A stretch of DNA of 64,000 nt. Source: Myxococcales bacterium. Its GTDB lineage: Bacteria; Myxococcota_A; Polyangia; Polyangiales; Houyiibacteriaceae. Made by a program: the position numbers and the translations under genes. Below the pieces are notes generated by a model. That model did not search any database, had not been told where the DNA came from, and saw only the letters and a list, made by a program, of their open reading frames with translations. The stretch covers positions 624,536 to 688,535 of the forward strand of contig JAOTYL010000001.1 in NCBI GenBank assembly GCA_029861865.1. Direction: 5' to 3'. Numbering within the stretch: position 1 is the stretch's first letter; every line of letters starts with the position of its first letter. This document shows, in pieces, positions 25,964-36,177 of the stretch.

Positions 25964-26263
25964 TCAGCCGGTCTGGTCTAGGGGGATGATCGCTTCGAGC
26001 TCGCTAGCCTTGGCCATTGACTCATCCTCCAGGTCGTAGTCTTCTTGAAGACCGAGCCAGAACTTTGCTGAGGTGCCGAAGTACTTCGCCAGGCGAAGCG
26101 CCGTGTCCGCGGTGATGGCGCGACGTCCATGGAGGATCTCCGATACTCGCGTCGCGGGGACGCCGATCTCTTTGGCCAGGCGATACGCGCTTACGTCTAA
26201 GGGCTTGAGGAACTCCTCGCCAAGCACTTCTCCTGGATGAACATTCTTCAGCCTTCGACCCAT
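25964..26263 (-). CDS. higA: HigA-family antitoxin (XRE helix-turn-helix)
   Basis: The 99-residue protein begins with the HigA pattern HPGEVLGEEFLKPL, followed by an XRE helix-turn-helix (AYRLAKEIGVPATRVSEILHG) and RRAITADTALRLAKYFGTSAKFWLGLQ. HigA proteins neutralise HigB and repress their own operon. It follows the toxin gene by 9 bases; toxin-first order is typical of higBA. Confidence 0.93.
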   Translation of the reverse strand: MGRRLKNVHPGEVLGEEFLKPLDVSAYRLAKEIGVPATRVSEILHGRRAITADTALRLAKYFGTSAKFWLGLQEDYDLEDESMAKASELEAIIPLDQTG

Positions 26264-26272
26264 GACGACTCC

Positions 26273-26557
26273 TCAGCGATGATAGTCCACGATCGAGACA
26301 TCGTGGACATGACCTTCCTTCCACCGAAAGCAAACCCGCCACTGTTGGTTGATGCGAATACTGTGCTCGCCACGCCGCTCACCCTTGAGCGCTTCCAGTC
26401 GATTGCCTGGCGGCACTCTCAAGTCTTCGAGCGTTTGGGCGTTGTTCAACATGCGGAGCTTTCGCCTAGCGATTTGTTGGACCGACCGGGGCAGCTTCTT
26501 GGAGCCCTCACCCCGCCAGATCCGCTCGGCTTCCTTTGCTCGGAAGCTCTGGATCAT
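26273..26557 (-). CDS. higB: HigB-family toxin (RelE/ParE superfamily)
   Basis: This 94-residue protein has the HigB features ARRKLRMLNNAQTLEDLRVPPGNRLEALKGERRGEHSIRINQQWRVCFRW and a terminal VSIVDYHR (segments given in sequence order). HigB toxins cleave ribosome-bound mRNA. It is the first gene of the toxin-antitoxin pair, read leftward. Its upstream side abuts the truncated copy of the 24143 gene, so the pair may have inserted into or recombined with that paralogue. Confidence 0.92.
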   Translation of the reverse strand: MIQSFRAKEAERIWRGEGSKKLPRSVQQIARRKLRMLNNAQTLEDLRVPPGNRLEALKGERRGEHSIRINQQWRVCFRWKEGHVHDVSIVDYHR

Positions 26558-26610
26558 GATCTATAGTAACGCGAGGCGTTAGTAACGTCAAACAGTATTA
26601 TGAGTTGGTG

Positions 26611-26676
26611 CTTCTGCACTTTGGGCGACCACACAGGGTGCAATGGGATCTCGCAAGATCACGTGTCGTGTTCTGA
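26611..26676 (+). pseudogene. 3' remnant of a paralogue of the 24143-24679 gene
   Basis: The frame reads LLHFGRPHRVQWDLARSRVVF then TGA, matching the end of the 24143 gene product (KLHEADYGRPRKVQWDL and on). At DNA level 37 of 40 bases match between 24644-24683 and 26641-26680. No start or upstream body is present; homology fades at about 26605, near the higB promoter. It is therefore a truncated copy. Confidence 0.8.
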
Positions 26677-26736
26677 GCGGCGCGCAGGCATCACCGACTT
26701 TCCCTTCCGGTTGCAGCACTAGCCTTCGGGTTTCCT

Positions 26737-27717
26737 GTGTGCTCTATGGAGCGGGTCGTGATTCCATCGATCGCGCATTTCGTTTGGTACGGGACGAGGC
26801 TTCCTTATCTGCACGCCTTGGCGATTCGTTCGGCGGCCACGCATGGCGGGTTTCGGGCGGTGAGGCTCCACCACACCGATGCGCTTGAACACCTTCCGCA
26901 CCTGGTTGCCCTTCGTGATCTTCCGAAAGTCGAATTCATCGCCCTCGACGACCTTGCGCTCTGCGAAGAGGCGGCCGGCCCCGAGCTTGCGGAGCTTTGC
27001 GATGCGCTCGAGTCACCGGTGGCGCGCTCGAACTTGGTGCGGACGGCGTTGGTGTATCGCGAGGGCGGGGTTTATCTCGACATGGACACGCTCACGATTC
27101 GGTCGTTTGACGCGGTTCGTGCCACGGCGCCCGGCTTTGTCGGTGAAGAGCACATCGTCTTCCCGCGAGAGGTCGTCGAGTCTTGGGATCTGCTCGTCAA
27201 GGCCAAGGCCTATCTCAAGACCACCATTCGCGACCTGTTTCGGCGTCTCCCCCACGGATACCGATACTTCCCCCGAATCGAGCAGCACTATCACCGTGCG
27301 GTGAACGGGGCGATCATGGGCGGTGTTGCGGGACACCGATTCTTTCGGGAGTACCTCGAAGCGATGACCAAAGTCCCAAAAGCCCGATGGAACCGACGTC
27401 ACGCGCTCGGGACGCACTTGTTGCAAGCCACCTGCGCCGGGTACGACGGCGACGACCTGCACAGCTTTCCGCCTCGGGTGTTCTATCCGCTTCCGCCCGA
27501 GATCAGCGCGCACTGGTTCCGTGACTACCCCAAGGGTGTCGATGCGCGCGAGGTGATAGACCCCGCCACGTGCTGTGTGCACTGGTACGCGTCGGTTCGC
27601 ACGAAGAAAGTCGTGGCGACGATGGTCGACGACACGCGGGTTCGGGAGATGGCGGAGACCCAGCTGTTCAGCTCGTTGGCCCGCAGAGTCCTCGACGGCG
27701 AAGCCATCGGTCTTTAG
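26737..27717 (+). CDS. DXD-motif glycosyltransferase (GT32-like)
   Basis: The ~326-residue protein starts with IPSIAHFVWYGTRLPYLHAL, the typical opening of GT32/TcdA-TcdB-type sugar transferases. It has RSNLVRTALVYREGGVYLDMD, with the DMD nucleotide-sugar/metal motif near residue 115. A later NGAIMGGVAGHRFFREYL and HWYASV fit the family. It probably adds a sugar to a surface polysaccharide or lipid. The start may be GTG 26737 or ATG 26746; neither has a clear ribosome site. It converges on the MMPL gene with only 1 base between. Confidence 0.82.
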   Translation: MCSMERVVIPSIAHFVWYGTRLPYLHALAIRSAATHGGFRAVRLHHTDALEHLPHLVALRDLPKVEFIALDDLALCEEAAGPELAELCDALESPVARSNLVRTALVYREGGVYLDMDTLTIRSFDAVRATAPGFVGEEHIVFPREVVESWDLLVKAKAYLKTTIRDLFRRLPHGYRYFPRIEQHYHRAVNGAIMGGVAGHRFFREYLEAMTKVPKARWNRRHALGTHLLQATCAGYDGDDLHSFPPRVFYPLPPEISAHWFRDYPKGVDAREVIDPATCCVHWYASVRTKKVVATMVDDTRVREMAETQLFSSLARRVLDGEAIGL

Positions 27718-27718
27718 G

Positions 27719-30124
27719 TCAGCTCGCGGCCCAATCGGTGGGGTTACTGCCGACCCACGTGCGGAGCCACCCGAGATTCACGAGGAGCGAGATGCCGAGG
27801 CCGAGCACGCCGACCGTCCCGAGTGAGCGGATTCCCGGATGCGATGCGGTCATCAGGGCACCGAACGCCACCATCGAGGTCAGCGTCGAGGCCGCCACGG
27901 CTTTGTAGGTTGCATACTCTCGCCTCTGATCGTCGTACATCTGCGCCCACCGGACGTGCACCGCGCCGTCGACCGACAGCCCGATCACGACTGGCACCGC
28001 GAGCAGGTTATAGAGATGAAGCTCGATGCCGAGCACGTCCAGCGCAGCCCCAAAAAAGATCGCGCTCATCGCGGTCGCAAGGAACACATCGCGGGTGACG
28101 ACCAACGACCGACTGGCGACGCCGGTCGCGACGATGAGCCCCAAGAAAACGAGCCCTAGGATCCAGGGTGCATCTCGGACGAGCGCAGGCGTGACCTCGC
28201 CGAGGAGCCCAGCGGCCGAAGCAAAGGTGACGTCGGGGTTTTGCGCGCGAAGCTCTTCCAACCAGGTGGCGAGCCGCTCCATCGCATCCGCGTCCGAGCC
28301 GCGGAGGGGCACGTAGATGATCCCGCTCTTGCCGACGCTGCCGTCCTTTTCGACGAGGGTCGCGGCGAGCCAAGGAGGAAGCTGGTCCGGCTGCGGTGCA
28401 CCGTCGATCTCGAGCCACGACTCGATCTCGTCGATCTCCTCGATGGTCTTTTGATCCCCGCGCTCGATCGCTTTTTCGTGGGCGCGCCTGAGAGTGTCCC
28501 GGATCTTGTCGAGCGTTGCGGTTTTGTCGTCCGCGTCAGCCGGGAAGATGACCTGAGACGACACGACGATGGGCTCGACCCCCATAATCCGAAGCCCCCC
28601 TTCGGTCATCGCTTCGCTTCCGAGCGCGTGGTCGACGTCTTGGCGCGTCTCGCCGAGGTACAGGGCGTTGATATGCCTCCGCGCGCGCATCACGTCGGCG
28701 TTGATTCCGTGTTCAACCACCTTCGGCTGCAGGTCGCCGAGGTTGCGTTCGAAGTCGACGTTGGCCGCGAGCGGGATCGCCAGCAGGCCCAGCACGAGGC
28801 CGGCGATGGCGAGCTTTCGATTCCCGGACGGTCTGGCGGGCCGTTGCCGGCGTGGCTTGTCGGTTCCGGGGAGCACGCGGACGACGCTCGGAAAGATGGC
28901 GAGGGTCCAAAGCAGGGTGACCATGATGCCGAGCGACGCCATCCAACCCATCTGAGAGAAGCCTTGAAAATCGGTCATCGACAATGCCGCGAAACCACAG
29001 GCTGTCGTCACGCCCGCGACCAGAAGCGACACCCAAAACTCTTGGACGCTGGCCTTGGCAGCTGTGGGCGGGCTCAGTCCGTCCGCGCGAGCGGCTTGAT
29101 AGTGCATCAACAGATGAATCCCGAAGTCGATCGCCATCCCAGCCAGAATTGCCAGTGCCGAGGCGCTGATGATGTTCAGGCTCGGTTCGATCAGAGCGAT
29201 CAGCCCCACCGCTACGGCGAGCCCCGAAAGCATGGGCACCGCGAGCTGCACGACCGCGGTCGGGTCTCGAAAGAAGACGAGCACCAACAGCAATGAGCCG
29301 ACCGCCGCGAGGATCGCCACCAAACGAAGGTCGTCCAAAATGATGCTGTGCTCGAGCGGAGCGACCCGATAGCGGCCGATGACCCGGATGCGAGTCTCCT
29401 CCGGTTGCCCGACCTCGAGCGGTTCGATAATCGCTTCGGCGCGCTCGTTGATCATCCGCGCAAACCTGAGGTCACCAGGGGAGCCATCGAGCATCGCCTG
29501 CACCGCGCACACCGAGCCGTCGTCGTTGCAAAGCGCGGTCGGCCCGCCAGCGCCCTCGTCGTTGGCCCGAGCCTTCTTGGCTGACGTTCCGGTGAGCTCC
29601 CGAAGGACCTGCCCAGCAGGCGATGCGTCCACCGCCGCACGTACGTCGCCACTGTCGGGGAGCTCCGGCGGGTCGGCGATCGTGACGCAAACCGGCGACG
29701 CTTTGCAGACTTCCCAGTCGAGCGCCTCTTCCGCCAACTCGCTCCATTCGTCGAGCGTCTCGGCGTCGACGTAGTAGAGGGCGCGTTCCGCGAGTCGATC
29801 CAAGCCGTAGCCCGTCATCACCCATTGGGTCTCCGGCCACTTGCTGAGCTCGGCGGCGAGCTGCGCGGTGAGGGCTTTGTTGCGCTCGGCGTTGTCCGAC
29901 GCCACAAGGATGGTGAGCGGCTCTTCGATCCCGAGCTTGTCTCGGGTCTTTTGAATCGACACCACCGACACCGAGTCAGAGGGCAAGAGCGCCTCGACGC
30001 TGGTATTGAGCTCCAGGCTCCGGGCGGCCGCCACACCGAGTGTGGTCAAACCCACAGCCACCCCGAGGACTAAAAGCGCTCGCTTCACCCGAATCCGAAG
30101 GTTGGCCCGGTCTTGGCAACACAC
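27719..30124 (-). CDS. RND/MMPL-superfamily exporter
   Basis: The 801-residue protein has the duplicated RND layout: a transmembrane helix near the N-terminus, a large periplasmic loop, a bundle of five to six helices (LVAILAAVGSLLLVLVFF onward), then the same again. Conserved features include AILAGMAIDFGIHLLMHYQ in the first half and VPVVIGLSVDGAVHV in the second, which fit the MMPL/hopanoid-transporter branch rather than AcrB. It likely exports lipids. The start is either GTG 30124 or GTG 30088. It lies between two glycosyltransferase genes, suggesting a role in moving a glycosylated envelope lipid, which is inference. Confidence 0.85.
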   Translation of the reverse strand: MCCQDRANLRIRVKRALLVLGVAVGLTTLGVAAARSLELNTSVEALLPSDSVSVVSIQKTRDKLGIEEPLTILVASDNAERNKALTAQLAAELSKWPETQWVMTGYGLDRLAERALYYVDAETLDEWSELAEEALDWEVCKASPVCVTIADPPELPDSGDVRAAVDASPAGQVLRELTGTSAKKARANDEGAGGPTALCNDDGSVCAVQAMLDGSPGDLRFARMINERAEAIIEPLEVGQPEETRIRVIGRYRVAPLEHSIILDDLRLVAILAAVGSLLLVLVFFRDPTAVVQLAVPMLSGLAVAVGLIALIEPSLNIISASALAILAGMAIDFGIHLLMHYQAARADGLSPPTAAKASVQEFWVSLLVAGVTTACGFAALSMTDFQGFSQMGWMASLGIMVTLLWTLAIFPSVVRVLPGTDKPRRQRPARPSGNRKLAIAGLVLGLLAIPLAANVDFERNLGDLQPKVVEHGINADVMRARRHINALYLGETRQDVDHALGSEAMTEGGLRIMGVEPIVVSSQVIFPADADDKTATLDKIRDTLRRAHEKAIERGDQKTIEEIDEIESWLEIDGAPQPDQLPPWLAATLVEKDGSVGKSGIIYVPLRGSDADAMERLATWLEELRAQNPDVTFASAAGLLGEVTPALVRDAPWILGLVFLGLIVATGVASRSLVVTRDVFLATAMSAIFFGAALDVLGIELHLYNLLAVPVVIGLSVDGAVHVRWAQMYDDQRREYATYKAVAASTLTSMVAFGALMTASHPGIRSLGTVGVLGLGISLLVNLGWLRTWVGSNPTDWAAS

Positions 30125-30305
30125 GCAGAGGCGATTTGGACAAACGGCACGAGACAGCCCTTATTGACGCACAAAACGAAAGTCAGCGTACCGCGCTAGG
30201 CCGGGTAGTGCTTGGTTGCGGTCGCAACACGACGAAATTTTCTCAAAGGTGTGAATCTCAGTCACAGTTGACGGCGTCACCGCTGCTAATTACGGAGGGC
30301 CCAGC

Positions 30306-31694
30306 ATGTATTCCCACGAGCGAAGGTGGCTGCGCCGATTGGCGATTCTGAACGACTACGTCCGGATTCCGTATGCGAACGGGTCGTCCTATGCGTCCCA
30401 GTTTCTGTACAGGGAGATGACCGCGCGCGGGCACGAGGTGACCATCGTGGGCCCCGGCGATCCAAACGCCAAGCCGAGCGAGCTCCCGCCGCATCACATT
30501 TCTTTGCCGAGCATCCCGCTCCGCAATCACCCCGGTGTCTACCTTGCGATGCCGTCGCCGTCGTCCCTCGAGACGTTGCGCGAAGCGGACTTCGACATGT
30601 TGCTCGCCCAAAGCGCGAGCGGGCTCCTGTACGCGGGTGGCTGGCTCCGTCAACAGCACGGGGTGCCGCTCGTGTCGGTGAACACCGTGCACATGCCGAG
30701 CGTGTACAACGTGGTGCTTCCTGATGCGCTCAACCAGGTGCCCTCGGTGAACAGATTGTTCTCGCGGCGGGTGATTCCCTGGGTCGAGGACAACACGACC
30801 GATGCTTACAATGTCGGCGATGCGCTCGTATGTTTGAGCCCTGGCTTGAAGAAGTACTGGGAAGATCGTGGGGTCGAGGTCCCGATCCACGTGATCCCGC
30901 GCGCCATCGAGAAGCGAATTTTCGATGATACCGGCCAAGAGGACCCTTTCCCACATGAGGCGGTGCGGGGAGCTCGCCTTCTGGTCGTGTGCCGTCACAC
31001 GCGCGAAAAACAGGTCGACCGCTTGCTTCGTTTGTTTGCCCAGTACGTCCACCCGCGCGTCGAAGGCTCAACTCTGACACTGGTCGGCGATGGCCCCGAG
31101 CACGAGGCCCTGAAGGACCTGGCGAGAGAGCTGGGCGTCGAGCAGAGCATCTATTTCGTCGGCGAGCAGAGTCTTTCACGGATGCCGGCCTGGTATCGGC
31201 ACGCAGACCTCTTCGTCTACACCTCGCTTTCCGAGACTTACGGTCAGGTCGTCAGCGAGGCTCTCTGGTGCGGGCTGCCGGTGGTTGCGTTTGACGATGG
31301 CATGGGCGTCTCCGGCCAAGTGACCGACGGCGAAGACGGCTTTTTGGTCGGTCCCGAGGACGGGGAAGCAGACCGTCAGTTCGCAAGCCACGCGGAGCTC
31401 TTGCTCACCAAGCCGATGCTCCGCCGTCAGATGTCCGGCCTCGCGGTCCGCAGTGCGAGGCACCGCTCCGATCCCGACGCCTGCATCAAGCATTACCTCG
31501 AGGTGTTCGAGGTCGCCCGGGACCACGCGCGAAGCTCGCATCGCGGCTCGCAGAAGATTCAGGCGTACCGGAACTTGGCGCGTTGGGCTGGGATGCATGC
31601 CACGGCCGGTGCCCTTGGGCTCATGAGGCGTCCCGTCGAGCTCAACCGCAACCACGCGGTGACCGGGTCCTGGACGTTCTCCAAGGCTTCATAG
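30306..31694 (+). CDS. GT4-family glycosyltransferase
   Basis: The 462-residue protein has two Rossmann-like halves. The N-terminal acceptor domain begins RLAILNDYVRIPYANGSSYA and contains TARGHEVTIVGPGDP. The C-terminal nucleotide-sugar domain has LLVVCRHTREKQVDRLLRLF, LTLVGDGPEHEALKDLARE and the E-x7-E motif SETYGQVVSEALWCGLPVVAF. It retains the donor sugar's configuration. Acceptor and donor are unknown. The start is ATG 30306 with GGAG upstream. It is divergent from the MMPL gene over about 180 bases and converges on the efflux operon. Confidence 0.9.
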   Translation: MYSHERRWLRRLAILNDYVRIPYANGSSYASQFLYREMTARGHEVTIVGPGDPNAKPSELPPHHISLPSIPLRNHPGVYLAMPSPSSLETLREADFDMLLAQSASGLLYAGGWLRQQHGVPLVSVNTVHMPSVYNVVLPDALNQVPSVNRLFSRRVIPWVEDNTTDAYNVGDALVCLSPGLKKYWEDRGVEVPIHVIPRAIEKRIFDDTGQEDPFPHEAVRGARLLVVCRHTREKQVDRLLRLFAQYVHPRVEGSTLTLVGDGPEHEALKDLARELGVEQSIYFVGEQSLSRMPAWYRHADLFVYTSLSETYGQVVSEALWCGLPVVAFDDGMGVSGQVTDGEDGFLVGPEDGEADRQFASHAELLLTKPMLRRQMSGLAVRSARHRSDPDACIKHYLEVFEVARDHARSSHRGSQKIQAYRNLARWAGMHATAGALGLMRRPVELNRNHAVTGSWTFSKAS

Positions 31695-31699
31695 GTGCG

Positions 31700-34600
31700 C
31701 TACTCCTCGGCGACGAGGAGCTCGATGTCGGCATCCGCAGGCTCCGAAGGGGGCGGCGGGGGTACGGTCGGCCGGCCTCGAAGCCTCGCAAAGAAGTTGC
31801 CCATGTTCCGGCGCGCGTCTTCGAGGGCGACGTAGCTACACGGAACGATGACCAGCAGGATGAAGGTGGCCGCCAATACGCCGAAACCCAGCGACACGGC
31901 CATCGGAATCAAGAACCGCGCCTGCACCGATGTCTCCAAGATCATCGGGGCGAGCCCGAAGAACGTCGTTAGCGAAGTCAGCAGGATAGGCCGAAACCTC
32001 CGCGCGCCGCCGGCGATGATCGCGTCCCACATGCTCATCCCTTCGTCGCGGTATCGGTTGATCGACACGATCAAGATCAGCGAATCGTTGACGACGACGC
32101 CCGACAGCGCGACCAGGCCCATCATGCTCATGAGGCTCAAGGTGAAGCCCATCACCACGTGGCCCCAGACCGCACCCACCATCCCGAACGGAATGGCCAG
32201 CATCACGAGCAGGGGCTGCGTGTAGCTGCGGAATACGACCGCAAGCATCGAAAACATCACGATCAACGCCAAAACGAAGCCGAGCCCGAGCGCGCTCATC
32301 GTTTCGGCTTGCCGCTCCTGCTCGCCGCCGAGGCTGTAGGCGAGGCCGGGGAAGTCTGCGAGCAGTTGCGGAAGCTCTCGCTGGCGGATCTGCGCGACGA
32401 TCTCGTTGGCGTTGGCGTTCTCGTCTGCGATGTCCGCGGTCACGCTGATGTTTCGACGACCGTCGGTGCGGTTGATCGCTGTGTAAGCCTGCCCTCGCTC
32501 GAGGATGGCCGCTTGTGCAAGTGGCATCTCGCCGCCGCTCGGCGTACGAATCACCAACTCCTCGACGTTGTAGAGGGACTGGCGCTCCTCGAGCGGGAGC
32601 CTGACATAGGCACGCACTTCGTCGCGGCCGCGCTGTTGACGTACGGCTTCGGCCCCGAAGAACGCCCCGCGAACCTGCCGGGCCAGCTCGAGCTCCGTGA
32701 GCCCCTGCGCAACCGCCGCATCGGTGAGGCGGAAGTCGAGTTGCTCCTTGCCCCTAGTGACCCCGCTATCAATGTCGCGAAGGCCGGCGTACGAGCCGAT
32801 CTCGGACGCCAGCCGCTCGGCTGCCGCCTCGAGGGTGGGCACGTCATCGTGAATGAGCTGGATGTCGATGGGACTGCCCGGCTCGACACCCACCTCGTAG
32901 GAGAAGACGAGCGACTCGGCTCCGGGGATCTCGCCGATATCATCGCGCCACCGCTGCACGAACTGTTGCGTGGTGAGCTCGCGGGAGCCGGCATCGGTCA
33001 GATACACCATGACCGTGGCGAGGTGGCTGCCCTCTCTACCGAGCACGTCGATGGAGGCTTCGATCAAGCTCATGGCGCCGACCTCCTCGTAAAGCCCACG
33101 AGACATGGTGGAGCTGTCGGATTCGGCGTCTTCTTGGTCGATGATCGCCTGGGCGTTGGCCCCGATCCAGTCGGCGATTCGCTCGGTTTCGGCGACCGGG
33201 GTGCCGACGGGCATCTTGAGATGGGCAGTGATCATGTCGCCCTCCACCTTTGGCAGGAAGGTGAACGGGATCCGCCCCGCGACGTAGCCCAGGGTGAAGA
33301 GTAGGGTCGCGATGCCGAGCGTGATCGTGAAGTACCTCCACTCGAGGGCTTTCTTGAGCAACGGAACGTAAACCTGCTGCACGAACCGCTGCAACCGGTG
33401 CGGCATCTCGAGCTTGGCGACGAAGCGCATCACAAAGAGGTAGGGCGAAAGAAGGACCCTCACCCCCCACGGCATCGGATGCGACAGGTGAGCGGGCAGA
33501 ATTAAGAGCGACTCGACCAACGAAATCATCAAGACCGCGATGACCACGATCGGCACGACCCGAAAGAACTTGCCCATCGGGCCAGGCACCACGAGCATCG
33601 GCGCAAACGCGACACAGCTCGTCAGAATCGCGAAGATGACCGGCTGCGCAACCTCCTTAGCCCCAATGATCGCGGCCTCGAGGCGCCCCTTTCCGTCGCT
33701 CCGATACTTGTGGATAGACTCGCCGACGACGATCGCATCATCGACGACCATGCCCAACGTGATGATGAACGCAAAGAGCGAGATCATGTTGATCGAGATG
33801 TCGGTGACTGGGAAGAACAAGAGCGAGCCCGCAAACGAAATCGGAATACCAAGCGTCACCCAGAACGCGAGGCGCGCTTCGAGGAAGAGACCGAGTGTAA
33901 GCAGCACGAGCAGGAGGCCGATGCGAGCATTGTTCATGAGGAGCGAGATGCGTTGCTCATACATCTCGGACGTATCGAACCAGGGAGCGGCAGAAAGGCC
34001 CTCGGGCAATGTCTCGTTTAGCTTTTGAACGTATTCCTTGCCTGCGGCGGCGACTGTCAGAGGTGTTTCATCTCCGACGCGAAAGATATTGATCATCGCG
34101 GCGCGCTTGCCGTTGTAGGTCGCCTCTTTGTCGTTCTCCTGGAAACCGTCCCTGACGGTGGCTACGTCCCGAACGCGCACCTGAGACCCGTCCGGCTGGC
34201 TCAACAAGATGATATCGCCGAACTCGTCGCCGCGATCGCGCCGTTCCGTCGTTCGAAGCAAAACCTCTCCTGCGTCCGTCTTCACGCCACCGCCGGGAAG
34301 CTCGACCGATGCGGCTCGTATCCGCGCGGCGATCTCGTCGAGGGTCAGCCCGTACTTTCGCAGTTGCGCCTGGGGGACCTCGATGCTGATCTCGAGAGGC
34401 CGAATGCCCGAAAGCTCGAGGTAGGTGATGCGCTCATCGCGAAGCAGCTCGCGACGGCTGTTCTCGGCGACCGCACGCAGCGTTGCCTCGTCGACGTCTC
34501 CGTAGAGCACCAGCGAGATGACCTGCTGCCGGTTCGAAATCAGGCTGACCGTGGGGCGCTCCACGTCCTGCGGGAACGAGGTAATTCGGTCGATGGCGCT

Positions 34601-34966
34601 CTTGGCGTCGTTGAGCGCGCGGTCCTTGTCCGTGCCGAGGAGAAGCTCGACGGAGATCATCCCCACGCCTTCCATCGCGGTAGAGGTGACCTTTTTGACA
34701 CCATCGATGCCACGGATTGCCTCTTCGACCGCGAGGATGACCGCCTGCTCGACCTCTGCGGGGCTGGCGCCTGGGTAGCTGATCTCGATCGAGACGATGT
34801 CCATCTCGACCTCGGGAAACACCTCTTGTCTGATGCCTGACGCCAGGGTGACCAGTCCTCCGACGATCAACACCAGCATGAGGACGTTCGAGGCTACGGC
34901 GTTCTTCGCCATCCAGGCGATAGGCCCGCGCTCTTTGGCTGGGTCGAAGTCGGGTGAATCGGTCAT
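31700..34966 (-). CDS. RND efflux pump inner-membrane subunit (AcrB/MdtB-like)
   Basis: The 1088-residue transporter has the twelve-helix, two-large-loop layout of the HAE-RND family. It starts [20 protein letters not shown] and continues with [20 protein letters not shown] and [22 protein letters not shown]. Helices near residue 400 hold the proton-relay type sequence [18 protein letters not shown], and the second bundle has [20 protein letters not shown]. Its ATG overlaps the TGA of the adaptor gene (ATGA). It is the last gene of a TetR-OMF-adaptor-pump operon and forms the proton-driven component. Confidence 0.95.
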   Translation of the reverse strand: MTDSPDFDPAKERGPIAWMAKNAVASNVLMLVLIVGGLVTLASGIRQEVFPEVEMDIVSIEISYPGASPAEVEQAVILAVEEAIRGIDGVKKVTSTAMEGVGMISVELLLGTDKDRALNDAKSAIDRITSFPQDVERPTVSLISNRQQVISLVLYGDVDEATLRAVAENSRRELLRDERITYLELSGIRPLEISIEVPQAQLRKYGLTLDEIAARIRAASVELPGGGVKTDAGEVLLRTTERRDRGDEFGDIILLSQPDGSQVRVRDVATVRDGFQENDKEATYNGKRAAMINIFRVGDETPLTVAAAGKEYVQKLNETLPEGLSAAPWFDTSEMYEQRISLLMNNARIGLLLVLLTLGLFLEARLAFWVTLGIPISFAGSLLFFPVTDISINMISLFAFIITLGMVVDDAIVVGESIHKYRSDGKGRLEAAIIGAKEVAQPVIFAILTSCVAFAPMLVVPGPMGKFFRVVPIVVIAVLMISLVESLLILPAHLSHPMPWGVRVLLSPYLFVMRFVAKLEMPHRLQRFVQQVYVPLLKKALEWRYFTITLGIATLLFTLGYVAGRIPFTFLPKVEGDMITAHLKMPVGTPVAETERIADWIGANAQAIIDQEDAESDSSTMSRGLYEEVGAMSLIEASIDVLGREGSHLATVMVYLTDAGSRELTTQQFVQRWRDDIGEIPGAESLVFSYEVGVEPGSPIDIQLIHDDVPTLEAAAERLASEIGSYAGLRDIDSGVTRGKEQLDFRLTDAAVAQGLTELELARQVRGAFFGAEAVRQQRGRDEVRAYVRLPLEERQSLYNVEELVIRTPSGGEMPLAQAAILERGQAYTAINRTDGRRNISVTADIADENANANEIVAQIRQRELPQLLADFPGLAYSLGGEQERQAETMSALGLGFVLALIVMFSMLAVVFRSYTQPLLVMLAIPFGMVGAVWGHVVMGFTLSLMSMMGLVALSGVVVNDSLILIVSINRYRDEGMSMWDAIIAGGARRFRPILLTSLTTFFGLAPMILETSVQARFLIPMAVSLGFGVLAATFILLVIVPCSYVALEDARRNMGNFFARLRGRPTVPPPPPSEPADADIELLVAEE

Positions 34967-36177
34967 GGGATGGCGGCCGCGGCGGGTTCGCTGGGGCTCT
35001 CGGCTTCGGTTGCGGGCTCTTGTCCTGCGGTTCGAAGGAGCATGTTGGGGATCGGCGTCGGGATGCGGCTGATGACGACCCGCTCGTCGGGCTCGAGGCC
35101 GCCGGAGACCAGCACCGAATCGGGCTCGGTCCACGCGATTTGCACGGTGCGGATCTCGAGCAGGTCATCGTCATTCATGACGTACACGTCCCGACCGTTG
35201 TGAAGCGCGCCGCGGGGGACTCGCACTGCGTTTTCGATCGGGGCCGCCGCCACCGCGACGTCGACGAACGAGCCGAGCAAGAGTGGGAGACCTTCTCCGT
35301 CGCCAAGCGGATCCTCGATACTGACGAGGATTCGGGCCATCGCGCCGCCGGGATCGAGGTCCGGAAGCTTTCGAATCAGCTCGCCCTTTCGCTCGATGGT
35401 TTCCTGTCCTACGCGTTGTACGACGCTCACCTCGGAACCTGGTTCGTCTCCCGACCGGACATTCATCGTCCTCAACGAAACGACGGGAACCGAGACCTGG
35501 ACATGGTACTGATCCGTACCGACGAGACGAGCGACCGCCGTCTGGGGGCTGAGGAGCTGGCCGGTGTCGACGCTCTCGCTGACCACCATGGCATTGAAGG
35601 GCGCACGAAGGGTGGTGCGCGCTAGATCGAGCTCGGCCTTCTTCAGAGAGCTTTGAGCGGCCTTGAGCGCGAGCCTGCTGGCTTCGAGCTGAGGCTCGCG
35701 TTGTGCCAGCGCTCGCTGATCCTCGCTCGCGTCGATCTCGCCGAAGGCATTCCACTCCCGCTTGGCGACCTCCCCGCGTCGGGCTTCGAGTCGAAGATCG
35801 AGCTTTGCGCGGTTTACCTGCGAACGAAACGACTCGACGGCAAGTTTATAGTCCCGCGCATCGATTTTCAGGATCGGTTGCCCTTCTTCGAAGCGACCGC
35901 CCGGGACAAGCTCCGGGCTTTGCCAAATCACTCGGCCGCCGAGCTCGGTCTGAAGGACGACTTCTTTGGCGGGAACGACCGTACCCTTGGCATGGAGCTC
36001 GACCTCGTGGCGGTTGCCCTGCACCTCGATCACCTCGACCAACGTCCCTTCGAGGGGCTTGTCGGCGCGTGGGGGCTCGTCTTTGGTCGCCACCAGAGCC
36101 CACGCGCCTCCGATCGAGACGAGCAGCACCGCGATCGACAGAGCCCATTTTAGACCCAGTTGCCTTCGTCTAGTCAT
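34963..36177 (-). CDS. RND efflux periplasmic adaptor (membrane fusion protein)
   Basis: The 404-residue product from ATG 36177 has a membrane anchor ([20 protein letters not shown]), a lipoyl-type half ([25 protein letters not shown]), a coiled-coil hairpin (about residues 110-190), a second lipoyl half with [19 protein letters not shown], and a beta-barrel domain. It links pump and outer-membrane channel. The ATG overlaps the preceding TAG by 8 bases, and its own stop overlaps the pump start. Translation from further upstream lies in the outer-membrane gene and is rejected. Confidence 0.93.
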   Translation of the reverse strand: MTRRRQLGLKWALSIAVLLVSIGGAWALVATKDEPPRADKPLEGTLVEVIEVQGNRHEVELHAKGTVVPAKEVVLQTELGGRVIWQSPELVPGGRFEEGQPILKIDARDYKLAVESFRSQVNRAKLDLRLEARRGEVAKREWNAFGEIDASEDQRALAQREPQLEASRLALKAAQSSLKKAELDLARTTLRAPFNAMVVSESVDTGQLLSPQTAVARLVGTDQYHVQVSVPVVSLRTMNVRSGDEPGSEVSVVQRVGQETIERKGELIRKLPDLDPGGAMARILVSIEDPLGDGEGLPLLLGSFVDVAVAAAPIENAVRVPRGALHNGRDVYVMNDDDLLEIRTVQIAWTEPDSVLVSGGLEPDERVVISRIPTPIPNMLLRTAGQEPATEAESPSEPAAAAIP

